This document shows positions 50,965-60,129 of a DNA stretch of 64,000 bases, in pieces. The position numbers and the translations under genes are program-made. This stretch comes from Bacteroidaceae bacterium (GTDB lineage Bacteria > Bacteroidota > Bacteroidia > Bacteroidales > Bacteroidaceae), in the NCBI GenBank assembly GCA_017429945.1, contig JAFRNY010000086.1, positions 23,381-87,380 on the forward strand, in the 5' to 3' direction. Every line of letters starts with the position of its first letter. Within the stretch, counting starts at the first letter, position 1. The notes beneath the pieces were generated by a model, which was not told where the DNA came from, ran no database searches, and saw only the letters and a program-made list of their open reading frames with translations.

Positions 50965-53927
50965 AAAGCTTAAAATCATTAGTTATTTACGCTATCCTCT
51001 TATGCAGTATGCCGATAGCGGCCAAAGTAGCCTATCAGGATGCCAACGTCCGCTTTACGATTATCGACGAAGGAACTATTCGCCTGGAATACGCCCCCGA
51101 CGGGAAGTTCGTCGACAACAAGAGCTTTATGGCCGTCATTCGCGAGTACCCCGACGTACCATATACGATAAAAGACAACAGCAAGCAGGTCGTCATAGCA
51201 ACATCTAAGTTTAAGCTGGTATATAAGAAGACGGGCGGTCCCCTCAGCGCCGACAACCTTACCATCAGCAGCACGAAGGCTATCACCACCCCCTTCGTGT
51301 GGAAACCCGGGACTCAGCAGAAAGGCAACCTGAAAGGCACCTATCGCACGCTCGACGGCTATGATGGCGCTGAATATCAGTACGCAAGCCCCAAATACGA
51401 AATGCCCATCGAAGACGGCATACTTGCCACTGAAGGCTGGACGCTCATCGACGACAGCCAACGCCTGCTCTTCGATGGCGACAAGGACTGGGAGTGGGTG
51501 ACCGAGCGCACGAGCGCCGAAGGAGCTCAGGACTGGTATTTCATGGCCTACGGCCACGACTACAAGAGTGCACTGCTCTCCTACACCAAATTCGCGGGCA
51601 AGGTTCCCCTGCCGCCCCGCTACACCTTCGGCTACTGGTGGAGCCGCTACTGGAGCTATAGCGACCAGGATTTCCGCAACCTCATCGCAGGCTTCCGCCA
51701 GCTCGACCTGCCGCTCGACGTGCTCGTGATAGATATGGATTGGCACCCTCTCACCCATTCGGCCGGCGGCGGTTGGACAGGCTGGGATTGGAACGAGCGC
51801 CTGTTCCCCGACTACAAGAAGTTCCTCGCTTTTCTCGACGAGCAGGGCGTGAAGGCCACGATGAACCTGCATCCGGCCGAGGGCGTCCGTCCCTTCGAGA
51901 AGAAATACAAGGAATTTATTCAGCGCTATGGCAAGGAGGCTGGCAAAGCCTACGAATGGATAGGCTCCGACAAACGCTACGTCAAAGCTCTTTTCGACAC
52001 CTATCTGCACCCTTACATGGACGAGGGCGTCGACTTTTGGTGGCTCGATTGGCAGCAGTGGGAGAAAGACCGCACCATCGCGAGTCTGGACAACGTATTC
52101 TGGTGCAACTACATCTGGTTCTCCGACATGGAGCGCCACGGCCAAAAGCGCCCCCTACTCTACCACCGCTGGGGCGGGCTCGGCAACCATCGCTATCAGA
52201 TAGGCTTCTCCGGTGATTCCTACATCACGTGGAAGAGCCTTAAGTTCCTGCCTTATTTCAACTCCACAGCCTCCAACGTGCTCTATGGCTATTGGAGCCA
52301 CGACATCGGCGGCCACCAAAGCCTTAAACACGGCACACCCGTGGAACCACAGCTCTACACACGCGCCATGCAGATGGGACAGTACCTGCCCATCATACGC
52401 TCTCACAGCACCAAGGACCCCAGCCTTAACAAGGAGCCGTGGGCTTTCGACCAGACGACGCAGCGACGGCTAGCCAACGTCATCAATGGCCGCTATGCCC
52501 TCGTACCATATATTTACACCATGGCGCGCAAGACCTACGAGACAGGCATTGCACTCTGTCGCCCGCTCTACTACGACAACCCCGAGGACGAGGAGGCCTA
52601 CGAGTACAAGGAAGAATATATGTTTGGCGACAATATGCTCATCGCGCCCGTCACCCAAGAGGTGGATGAGGAGAGCGGTTACGCCTCCGTAAAGCTATGG
52701 CTCCCGGCTGGCGAATGGCTGGAATATGAGACCGGCACGATGCTTCAGGGCGCTAAGACCTACGAGCGTCGCTTCACGATGGACGAATACCCCGTCTACG
52801 TGAAAGCAGGCAGCATCCTCCCCTACTACGGCAAACTGAAGAACCTCTCCGGCACGGAGCAGGCCGTGACCGTTCGCGTCTTCCCGGGCGCCGACAGCGG
52901 TGAATTCATTCTCTACGAGGACAACGGTGAGGACAAGAACTACGTCACCGAGTATGCCACGACCCCGCTCTCTTATACCCGACAAGGCGGCAAGCTGACG
53001 GTGACCATAGGATCACGAAAGGGCCTGTATAAGGGTATGCCTGCACAACGCCATTACTACGTGGCGCTGCCTTGCCAGAAGGCGCCCGTGAGCGTCGCGT
53101 CGCAAGGTCAGTCGCTCGCCTTCAGCTACGACGGCATGGCTCTTGAGACAACCATAGACCTCGGCATGGTCGACTGCACTGCCGGCACAACCGTTGAGAT
53201 CAATATGCCTGAAGAGTTTGCGCTGACGGATGGCACGAAGGCACAGTTCCGCCACATTCAGGATGCCGTTCACGACTTCAAACAGCGCGATGCCGGCATG
53301 GTCTACACCGAGGACTTCGGCTATCTGGAGGCCACGCCGCTGCGCCTCTCCTATCACCCTGAGACGCAGGAGCAGACGCTACGCCTTTTCCGCGAGAAAC
53401 AAGCCAATATCTCCAAGGTGTTCATCGAGCAGATGGGCGTCGGCGACAACTACAAGCATGCACTGAAGCTAATGAACATGAGCGATGCGCTCGCTGACGC
53501 AGACGCCACAGCATTCCAAGCTGACGGCCGTCCGGGCTTCAGCATCAGCTACTTCAACAACAAGACACTGAGCGGCGAGGCCGTGGCCACGGCTCACACG
53601 GACGTGCTGGATGCCTTCTGGAGCCAAAGCCCCTGCGAGGGCGTAGCGCCCGACGGCTGGAGCCTGCGTGCCCAGAGCGAGTTCACGTCGCCGGCGACAG
53701 GCGAAGTCGTATTCAACATTACGGGCGACGACGGCTATCGTCTCTTCGTCGACGGCAAGGAAGTTTGCGCCGATTGGGGCGACCATGCCGAGACCTCACG
53801 CGTCGCCATCGTCAAGACCTCAAAAGGCCAGAAGCATTCGGTTCGCATAGAATACTACGACAACGAACACAACGGCATTCTGAAGCTGAAAGCTATGACC
53901 TTGGCTGCTGGTTCAACCGTAGAGTAA
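50961..53927 (+). CDS. GH31 glycosidase with C-terminal PA14-like domain, secreted
   Basis: ATG 50961 overlaps the uxaB stop (ATGA) and gives a signal peptide (MKSLKSLVIYAILLCSMPIAA); the open frame upstream is a shadow. The 988-residue protein has the GH31 barrel with LDVLVIDMDWH, the nucleophile Asp in WWLDWQQ (about residue 363), the acid/base Asp in GFSGDSYITW (near 418) and YWSHDIGGH. A PA14-like domain closes the protein (about 845-985, TGDDGYRLFVDGKEV). GH31 members are alpha-glucosidases, alpha-xylosidases or alpha-galactosidases; specificity is open. Confidence 0.93.
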   Translation: MKSLKSLVIYAILLCSMPIAAKVAYQDANVRFTIIDEGTIRLEYAPDGKFVDNKSFMAVIREYPDVPYTIKDNSKQVVIATSKFKLVYKKTGGPLSADNLTISSTKAITTPFVWKPGTQQKGNLKGTYRTLDGYDGAEYQYASPKYEMPIEDGILATEGWTLIDDSQRLLFDGDKDWEWVTERTSAEGAQDWYFMAYGHDYKSALLSYTKFAGKVPLPPRYTFGYWWSRYWSYSDQDFRNLIAGFRQLDLPLDVLVIDMDWHPLTHSAGGGWTGWDWNERLFPDYKKFLAFLDEQGVKATMNLHPAEGVRPFEKKYKEFIQRYGKEAGKAYEWIGSDKRYVKALFDTYLHPYMDEGVDFWWLDWQQWEKDRTIASLDNVFWCNYIWFSDMERHGQKRPLLYHRWGGLGNHRYQIGFSGDSYITWKSLKFLPYFNSTASNVLYGYWSHDIGGHQSLKHGTPVEPQLYTRAMQMGQYLPIIRSHSTKDPSLNKEPWAFDQTTQRRLANVINGRYALVPYIYTMARKTYETGIALCRPLYYDNPEDEEAYEYKEEYMFGDNMLIAPVTQEVDEESGYASVKLWLPAGEWLEYETGTMLQGAKTYERRFTMDEYPVYVKAGSILPYYGKLKNLSGTEQAVTVRVFPGADSGEFILYEDNGEDKNYVTEYATTPLSYTRQGGKLTVTIGSRKGLYKGMPAQRHYYVALPCQKAPVSVASQGQSLAFSYDGMALETTIDLGMVDCTAGTTVEINMPEEFALTDGTKAQFRHIQDAVHDFKQRDAGMVYTEDFGYLEATPLRLSYHPETQEQTLRLFREKQANISKVFIEQMGVGDNYKHALKLMNMSDALADADATAFQADGRPGFSISYFNNKTLSGEAVATAHTDVLDAFWSQSPCEGVAPDGWSLRAQSEFTSPATGEVVFNITGDDGYRLFVDGKEVCADWGDHAETSRVAIVKTSKGQKHSVRIEYYDNEHNGILKLKAMTLAAGSTVE

Positions 53928-53936
53928 GCCTTTAGC

Positions 53937-55427
53937 ATGAAAGAGTTTCTGCACATAAATCCGGCCGACAGCGTAGCAGTGGCACTCCGTGAGTTCCATG
54001 GCGTCCCTGCAGGTCATAAGTTTGCCCTTCGCGATATTGCCGAGGGCGAAGACGTCATAAAATATGGCAATCCTATAGGTCATGCCACTCGCCACATCTG
54101 CAAAGGCGAACTTGTAGATCACCACAACCTCGCCACGAATCTCGGCGGGACGCTGGACTATAGCGACATCACGCCCGGGCAGCTCTCGTCTGCAAGGAAA
54201 CGGTCTGCTCCGCGGAGCGAGTCTGAAAGGGCCACCTTTCTCGGCTACCTACGCCCTGACGGGCAGGCAGGCATACGCAACGACGTCTGGGTAATCCCCA
54301 CCGTAGGTTGTGTCAACGGCATCTGCAGGCAGATTGTGGAGCGCGCTCAGCAAGAAATCATGACGGCCTCGACACCAGAAGGCGGTAGCGAAACGAAACT
54401 CCTGTGTTTCCCTCACAACTATGGCTGTTCGCAGCTTGGCGAAGACCATGAGAACACGCGTAAGATCCTTCGCGATATGGTCCTACATCCCAATGCGGGC
54501 GGCGTGCTTATCGTTGGCCTCGGATGCGAGAACAATCAGCCGCACGAGTTCGAACAGTTGTTGGGCAACTACGACCGCAACCGCATCCGTTTCCTCATAT
54601 GCCAGGAAGTCGAAGGCGACGAGGTCGAGGCCGGCGTGGCGATTGTCAAGGAACTCTACGGGCAGGCACAAGCCCTCGCGCGCGTGCGCGTACCTATATC
54701 TTCTCTGCGCGTAGGCCTCAAGTGTGGAGGGTCCGATGGTTTCTCGGGCATCACCGCCAACCCTTTGCTCGGCGCTTTCACCGATTGGCTCTGCATGGAG
54801 CAAGGCGGGTCGGCCATCCTCACCGAGGTGCCTGAGATGTTCGGCGCCGAGACCATCTTGATGCGCCGTGCCGTCTCTGCAGAGGTGTTGCAACAGACCA
54901 AAGACCTGATCAACGATTTCAAGGAATACTATCTCAGCCACGGCCAGCCCGTCGGCGAGAACCCTTCGCCGGGGAATAAGGCGGGAGGAATCTCTACGCT
55001 CGAAGAGAAAGCGCTCGGCTGCACACAGAAAGCAGGTTCTGCGCCCGTTTGCGGCGTGCTGAAGTATGCAGAGAGGGTGACCTCCCCAGGCCTCCACCTC
55101 CTATCGGCCCCCGGCAACGACCTCGTCGCTTCTACCGCTCTCGCTGCTGCCGGTTGTCAGCTCGTTCTGTTCACCACCGGGCGCGGCACACCTTTTTCCA
55201 CATTTGTGCCGACCCTAAAGGTCAGTTCCAACAGTAGCCTCGCCCGCCGCAAGCCTCAATGGATAGACTTCGATGCCGGAGTGCTGCTCGACGATGTTCC
55301 GATGGAAGAGTTACTAAAGCGCTTTGTAGCCTTCGTCATCGAAACCGCATCGGGCCGTCGGCTGACTGCTGCCGAGAATCACAACAACACCGAGTTTGCC
55401 ATTTGGAAAAATGGCGTTACACTATAA
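53937..55427 (+). CDS. uxaA: UxaA-family altronate dehydratase-like enzyme
   Basis: A 496-residue dehydratase with an N-terminal SAF-like domain (about 1-95, DSVAVALREFHGVPAGHKFALRDIAEG quoted in part) and a large C-terminal dehydratase domain (FLGYLRPDGQAGIRND, GCSQLGEDHENT, GLKCGGSDGFSG). UxaA removes water from D-altronate; in Campylobacter jejuni a split UxaA-like protein lies in the fucose utilisation locus. Together with the lactonase and dehydrogenase here it could dehydrate L-fuconate. It follows GH31 by 9 bp and ends the operon. Confidence 0.9.
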   Translation: MKEFLHINPADSVAVALREFHGVPAGHKFALRDIAEGEDVIKYGNPIGHATRHICKGELVDHHNLATNLGGTLDYSDITPGQLSSARKRSAPRSESERATFLGYLRPDGQAGIRNDVWVIPTVGCVNGICRQIVERAQQEIMTASTPEGGSETKLLCFPHNYGCSQLGEDHENTRKILRDMVLHPNAGGVLIVGLGCENNQPHEFEQLLGNYDRNRIRFLICQEVEGDEVEAGVAIVKELYGQAQALARVRVPISSLRVGLKCGGSDGFSGITANPLLGAFTDWLCMEQGGSAILTEVPEMFGAETILMRRAVSAEVLQQTKDLINDFKEYYLSHGQPVGENPSPGNKAGGISTLEEKALGCTQKAGSAPVCGVLKYAERVTSPGLHLLSAPGNDLVASTALAAAGCQLVLFTTGRGTPFSTFVPTLKVSSNSSLARRKPQWIDFDAGVLLDDVPMEELLKRFVAFVIETASGRRLTAAENHNNTEFAIWKNGVTL

Positions 55428-55489
55428 TGGACAATGGATAATGGATAATGGATAATGGATAATTGACAATGGATAATTGATAATGGATA
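55428..55489 (+). repeat. ATGGATA-type repeat tract before tex
   Basis: About eight imperfect copies of AATGGATA / AATTGATA directly after the uxaA stop. The last copy supplies the ATG of tex. Confidence 0.85.
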
Positions 55490-57676
55490 ATGGATACTAA
55501 AGAAACAAGCATATTTGCCAAGCTCATAGCTGAACGCACGGGGCTGCGCGAACGGCAGGTGGAGGGCACACTCAGCCTCCTCGACGACGGCGCCACAATC
55601 CCCTTCATAGCACGCTACCGCAAGGAGCGCACCGGATCGCTCGACGAGGTGCAGATAGCTGCCATTGCCGAGCAGAACGACCGCCTCAAGGATATTGCCA
55701 AACGCAAGGAGACGATTATCAAAACCATAGGCGAGCAGGAGCGCCTGACTCCAGAACTCGAAGCACGCATCGCAGCCTGTTGGGACGCCACCGAGCTCGA
55801 GGACCTCTATCTTCCCTTCAAGCCCAAACGGCGCACGCGCGCTCAGGTGGCTCGCGAGCATGGCCTTGAGCCGCTGGCCGACCTGCTTCTCATGCAGCGT
55901 GAGAGCGACCCTGCCAAGGCCGCCGCGCGCTTCGTCACGCCCGACGTGCCTACGGCCGCCGACGCCCTGCAGGGCGCTCAGGACATCATCGCAGAGAGAG
56001 TCAGCGAGGACGAACGCTCACGCCAAGCCATCCGCGGTATCTTCCGTCGCACGGCAGTAATCTCGTCGAAAGTCGTCAAAGCCAAGGCCGAGACCGACGA
56101 GGCAGCTAAGTTCTCCGACTATTTTGATTGGAGCGAGCCCTTGAAGCGCTGTTCCAGCCACCGCCTGCTGGCCATGCGCCGTGGCGAGGCCGAAGGCGTG
56201 CTGCGCGTAGGCATTAGCATCGACGACGACGAAGCCACCGAACGCCTGAAACGCTACTTCGTACGCGGCCACGGAGCTGCCTCAGTCCTCGTGGCCGATG
56301 CTGTGGCCGACGGCTACAAACGTCTGCTCTGCCCGTCTATCGAGACTGAGTTTGCAGCCTCGAGCAAGGAGCGCGCCGACGATGAGGCCATACGTGTCTT
56401 CGTCGACAACCTGCGCCAGCTGCTCCTCGGAGCACCGCTCGGGCAGAAGCGTGTAATGGGCATCGACCCCGGCTTCCGCACCGGCTGCAAGGTGGTCTGC
56501 CTCGATGAGCAAGGCAATCTGCAGCACCACGAAGCCATATTCCCCCACCCTCCCGTGCGCAAGCCTGCCGAGGCTGCCGACGCGCTGGCCTCGATGATTC
56601 GGAAATACCATATTGAGGCCATAGCCATAGGCAACGGCACCGCCAGCCGCGAGACGAAGTCGTTTGTAGAGATGGTGTTGGGGGCCACTCCCACCACTAA
56701 CGGACAAGGAACGAGGGTAGGTCTCTACGTCGTCTCTGAGGACGGTGCCTCGGTTTATTCTGCTTCTAAAGTGGCTCGCGAGGAGTTCCCCGACGAGGAC
56801 GTAACGGTTCGCGGCGCCGTCAGCATCGGCCGCCGCCTGATGGATCCCCTGGCCGAGCTCGTCAAGATCGACCCCAAGAGCATCGGCGTGGGACAATACC
56901 AACACGATGTCGACCAAGCTAAACTCCGCCGAAGCCTCGACCAGACGGTGGAGAGCTGTGTCAACAGCGTGGGCGTGAACCTCAACACCGCCTCGGTCCA
57001 CCTGCTGACCTACGTCAGCGGCCTCGGACCGGCATTGGCAAAGAATATCGTGGACTATCGACGCGAGAACGGAGCCTTCACCTCACGTGCCCAACTGAAG
57101 AAAGTGCCGCGCCTGGGCCCGGCAGCCTTCGAGCAATGCGCCGGGTTCCTGCGCATCAGTGGAGCACGCAACCCACTCGACGCGAGCGCCGTACACCCCG
57201 AGCGATATGCCCTCGTCGAACAGATGGCCAAGGACGAGGGGTGCAGCGTCGCCGACCTCATCGCCGACAAAGAAGCACGTACACGCATTGACATCAATAA
57301 ATATGTCAGCGCCGAGGTCGGCCTGCCCACCCTCACCGACATCATGCGCGAGCTGGAGAAACCAGGCCGCGACCCGCGCGAGCAGGTCGAAGAGTTCGAG
57401 TTCGACAGCCGCGTCAGCACCATCGACGACCTCCTTCCGGGCATGGAGCTGCCCGGCATCGTGACGAACATCACCAACTTCGGAGCCTTCGTCGACATCG
57501 GGGTGCATCAGGATGGACTCGTACACATCTCGCAGCTGGCCAACCGCTACGTCAGCCATCCCACCGACGTAGTCAAACTCCATCAGCATGTCCGCGTACG
57601 TGTCACCGATGTCGACCGACGTCGTGGCCGCATATCGTTGTCGATGAAAGGGATGAAAGCAGACAGTTGCGGATAA
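55490..57676 (+). CDS. tex: Tex-type RNA-binding transcription accessory protein
   Basis: A 728-residue protein with all Tex parts: helical N-terminus (GLRERQVEGTLSLLDDGATIPFIARYRKE), YqgF-like domain (about 320-450, MGIDPGFRTGCKVV), helix-hairpin-helix pair (about 495-560, VNLNTASVHLLTYVSGLG) and C-terminal S1 domain (about 645-720, GIVTNITNFGAFVDIG). Long motifs are quoted in part. It binds RNA and affects transcription. The start ATG is inside the repeat tract. A partial copy of its S1 end recurs at 61682-61759. Confidence 0.95.
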   Translation: MDTKETSIFAKLIAERTGLRERQVEGTLSLLDDGATIPFIARYRKERTGSLDEVQIAAIAEQNDRLKDIAKRKETIIKTIGEQERLTPELEARIAACWDATELEDLYLPFKPKRRTRAQVAREHGLEPLADLLLMQRESDPAKAAARFVTPDVPTAADALQGAQDIIAERVSEDERSRQAIRGIFRRTAVISSKVVKAKAETDEAAKFSDYFDWSEPLKRCSSHRLLAMRRGEAEGVLRVGISIDDDEATERLKRYFVRGHGAASVLVADAVADGYKRLLCPSIETEFAASSKERADDEAIRVFVDNLRQLLLGAPLGQKRVMGIDPGFRTGCKVVCLDEQGNLQHHEAIFPHPPVRKPAEAADALASMIRKYHIEAIAIGNGTASRETKSFVEMVLGATPTTNGQGTRVGLYVVSEDGASVYSASKVAREEFPDEDVTVRGAVSIGRRLMDPLAELVKIDPKSIGVGQYQHDVDQAKLRRSLDQTVESCVNSVGVNLNTASVHLLTYVSGLGPALAKNIVDYRRENGAFTSRAQLKKVPRLGPAAFEQCAGFLRISGARNPLDASAVHPERYALVEQMAKDEGCSVADLIADKEARTRIDINKYVSAEVGLPTLTDIMRELEKPGRDPREQVEEFEFDSRVSTIDDLLPGMELPGIVTNITNFGAFVDIGVHQDGLVHISQLANRYVSHPTDVVKLHQHVRVRVTDVDRRRGRISLSMKGMKADSCG

Positions 57677-57812
57677 ATCTTTATTTTCTGTTTATCATTG
57701 ACGGTAATCCTGTAGGCTTGCGAGCGTGCGACATGAATGGCTTTCGCGATGCCTTCCATGTGTTGTACACAGACTTCTTCTGTCTGCAGGAAACGAGAAT
57801 GCATAAGGAACG

Positions 57813-57849
57813 GACTATTGTTCATTCTGGATGATAGTCCGCGTTTTTA
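57813..57849 (+). terminator. Terminator of tex
   Basis: CGGACTAT pairs with ATAGTCCG around a 15-base loop, followed by CGTTTTTAT. The region 57677-57812 before it shows no gene. Confidence 0.8.
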
Positions 57850-57895
57850 TACAGAGTATTCAACGTTATTTTACGTTAAATACTTTGAATTTATT

Positions 57896-57925
57896 TGTGC
57901 ATATCATCAAATATTCCTATGTTTG
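57896..57925 (+). promoter_or_regulatory. Promoter of the BlaI-BlaR1-like operon
   Basis: TTTG (57896-57899), 18 bp, TATGTTTG (57918-57925). The blaI-like ATG is 53 bp downstream. The region around it is AT-rich and may hold the repressor operator, but I see no clear dyad. Confidence 0.7.
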
Positions 57926-57978
57926 CAGCGTAATTCATCAAACTTTATAGTTGAAACAAGCAAATAATAACGAATGAA

Positions 57979-58377
57979 ATGACTACACAGGCAAAACTCA
58001 CAGAGAAGGAAGAAGAGGTGATGACGCTGATTTGGCAGCTCGGGGCGTGCGCTCCTAAGGAGGTGCAAGCCCTTTACGATGAGCCGCGTCCTCACATCAA
58101 CACCGTGGCAATGGTCTTTCAGTCCTTGGAGAAGAAAGGCTACCTCAGTCATCGCCCGCAAGGACGAGGCTACATCTACGAACCTATCGTGCGTCGCGAG
58201 GACTATGGCTCACGACGCATCAGTCATGTCATCGACGCTTTCTTCGGTCAATCCTACATGAGTGTCGTCTCGGCCCTCGTGCGCGACAAGAAAGTCGATG
58301 AGGCCGACCTCCTGCAGTTTCTGGCCGACTTGCGCAAACAAAAAGACAAGGGCGAGCAAACCGAAGAGACCGTCTAA
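57979..58377 (+). CDS. BlaI/MecI-type transcriptional repressor
   Basis: A 132-residue winged-helix protein: LTEKEEEVMTLIWQLGACAPKEVQALYD (about 7-34, quoted in part), recognition helix in HINTVAMVFQSLEKKGYL, wing in RPQGRGYIYEPIV, and a C-terminal helical dimerisation part. BlaI proteins repress their own operon until cleaved by a BlaR1-type protease, which is the next gene (18 bp downstream). It has no beta-lactamase neighbour, so the regulated genes are probably the operon itself and unknown targets. Confidence 0.92.
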   Translation: MTTQAKLTEKEEEVMTLIWQLGACAPKEVQALYDEPRPHINTVAMVFQSLEKKGYLSHRPQGRGYIYEPIVRREDYGSRRISHVIDAFFGQSYMSVVSALVRDKKVDEADLLQFLADLRKQKDKGEQTEETV

Positions 58378-58395
58378 CGAAAAGAACCGTTCATC

Positions 58396-60129
58396 ATGAC
58401 CATCTTACTTTATCTTATCAAATGGGCAATTGCCCTTTCATCGCTCTTCGTGCTCTACGCGCTGACCCTGCGGCGTGAGACTTTCCATTCGCTGAAGCGG
58501 GCTGTGCTGCTGGGCGTTCTCGTGGTCAGCGCCGTGCTGCCGTTTGTGCAGTTGCAAGTGGTATCTCCTTTGGGAGCCTTAACGCGCGGCGCGAGGCCTG
58601 TCAGTCTGGACAATGTCTTCCTTTCGGGAGGTCAAAGCGTCGAGGTTGTGCGTGAAGCCGAACCAGCTGTCAGGGCTTCGTTTGATGGCGGGGAAGTCAA
58701 AGGCCAGGGCAAGAATGTGCAAAATGTCGAAGTGACGGGCGTGCAAGCGAAGCAACCTTCTGAGTGGATTCCCTTCAGTCTCATTCTGCTTTGGGGTGGC
58801 GGAGCGCTCGTCCTCTTGGTCCTCTATGCTCGTTCGTTGTTGGCGACGAGTTGGATGATTCATCGCAGTCGGCGCGTTAGGCTGGATGGCGTGTCGAAAG
58901 ACATCTATGTGCTGGTGAGTGAGCGCATAGCCTCGCCGTGCTCATGGATGCGTTGGATTCTGTTGCCCGAAGAGACGTTAGCGCAGCCGCAAGAGTTGAG
59001 GACGGTCTTGCTGCACGAGCAGGCGCACGTGCGCCTCGGTCATTCCTGGGACATGATTTTGGCCGAGGTGACGGCTCGCCTGTTGTGGTTCGTTCCTTTA
59101 GCCTGGATGGTGCGTCGCGAGCTTGCTGACGTACATGAGTTCGAGGCTGACCAAGCGGTGCTGCAGGCGGGTGTGGCACAGACGGCGTATGATGCGGTGC
59201 TCGTAGCGCATGCTGTAGGTACACAGTTGCAGCCCGTGGTCAATGCTTTCAATCAAACGCAGGTGAAGGCGCGATTGGCCATGATGTATGCCAAAGCCAG
59301 TAGCCGACGGTCGCGGTTGAAGGCGCTTTGGTTGTTGCCGCTCGTGGGCATTGTCGTCATGCTCTTTGCCTGCTATCGGGCGAAGCCGTCGCCGCTCGTG
59401 GGCACGTGGATGCTGTATGGCGTGCGCTATGGGGAAGATGCTAAGGTGGAAGAATGGCACAAGGACCCTGCGCATCTATACCGCATCTTCGAGGCGGACA
59501 GTACGTTGTGGGAGGTCGTCACCTTCGCCGACACAGAGGATACGCGCACTCAGGCCGTAGGGACATGGACACAGCCGAGAGCGAACCGTTTCATGGAACA
59601 CATCCTATATGCCAACAGGGACTTGCGTGGTTTGAGATTTCCCATGGACCACAGTTCACGCAAACGCCGCTATGACGCACGCTCGTTCAGTCTTGGCGAG
59701 AAAGGTGATACGCTTTACATATACGATCAGGAGCACGAAGTGGAGCTATGGGTGCGTGTGCCCGACGGGAGTGTGCTGCGCAGTGAGCCCGATGTGCAAC
59801 GGACGAGCATCGCTCTGGCTGTGACGAGGGTGAGACAGAAGGATTTGCCCAGACAGGTACGTGAACAGCCGGAGACGGCAGCGCTCTACGCCATGATAGA
59901 TTTGATTAAAAAGAACCGTGGACCGAAAGATATTCTTTCCTACAAACTGACAAGTGTTGTGCGAACGGGGGAGAGCGTCCTCGTGTCGACGGAGATGTAT
60001 GATGAGCACGTCTATATCACCATGAAACAGCATGAGGGCCAATGGATTATGGATCATTTCTATCCTGAGAACGTATTTGTAAAGGAGTTATTACGGAAGT
60101 GTGTCAATCAAAACCGTACGGAATCATGA
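58396..60129 (+). CDS. BlaR1/M56-type membrane metallopeptidase with unusual sensor domain
   Basis: A 577-residue protein. Transmembrane helices near 1-20, 33-52 and 127-148, then the cytoplasmic M56 protease with HEQAH (residues 207-211) and ADVHEFEADQAVL as third ligand, and a further helix near 318-336. The outer part has two modules: a lipocalin-like LVGTWMLYG ... GDTLYIYD (about 340-455) and a module ending HEGQWIMDHFYPE (about 470-560). There is no penicillin-binding domain, so it senses something other than a beta-lactam. Its stop overlaps the next start (ATGA). Confidence 0.88.
   Translation: MTILLYLIKWAIALSSLFVLYALTLRRETFHSLKRAVLLGVLVVSAVLPFVQLQVVSPLGALTRGARPVSLDNVFLSGGQSVEVVREAEPAVRASFDGGEVKGQGKNVQNVEVTGVQAKQPSEWIPFSLILLWGGGALVLLVLYARSLLATSWMIHRSRRVRLDGVSKDIYVLVSERIASPCSWMRWILLPEETLAQPQELRTVLLHEQAHVRLGHSWDMILAEVTARLLWFVPLAWMVRRELADVHEFEADQAVLQAGVAQTAYDAVLVAHAVGTQLQPVVNAFNQTQVKARLAMMYAKASSRRSRLKALWLLPLVGIVVMLFACYRAKPSPLVGTWMLYGVRYGEDAKVEEWHKDPAHLYRIFEADSTLWEVVTFADTEDTRTQAVGTWTQPRANRFMEHILYANRDLRGLRFPMDHSSRKRRYDARSFSLGEKGDTLYIYDQEHEVELWVRVPDGSVLRSEPDVQRTSIALAVTRVRQKDLPRQVREQPETAALYAMIDLIKKNRGPKDILSYKLTSVVRTGESVLVSTEMYDEHVYITMKQHEGQWIMDHFYPENVFVKELLRKCVNQNRTES

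Noticed and set aside
57583-57825. Minus-strand ORF after tex (80 codons)
   Set aside because: It overlaps the tex 3' end and its terminator, has no recognisable motif and no promoter.
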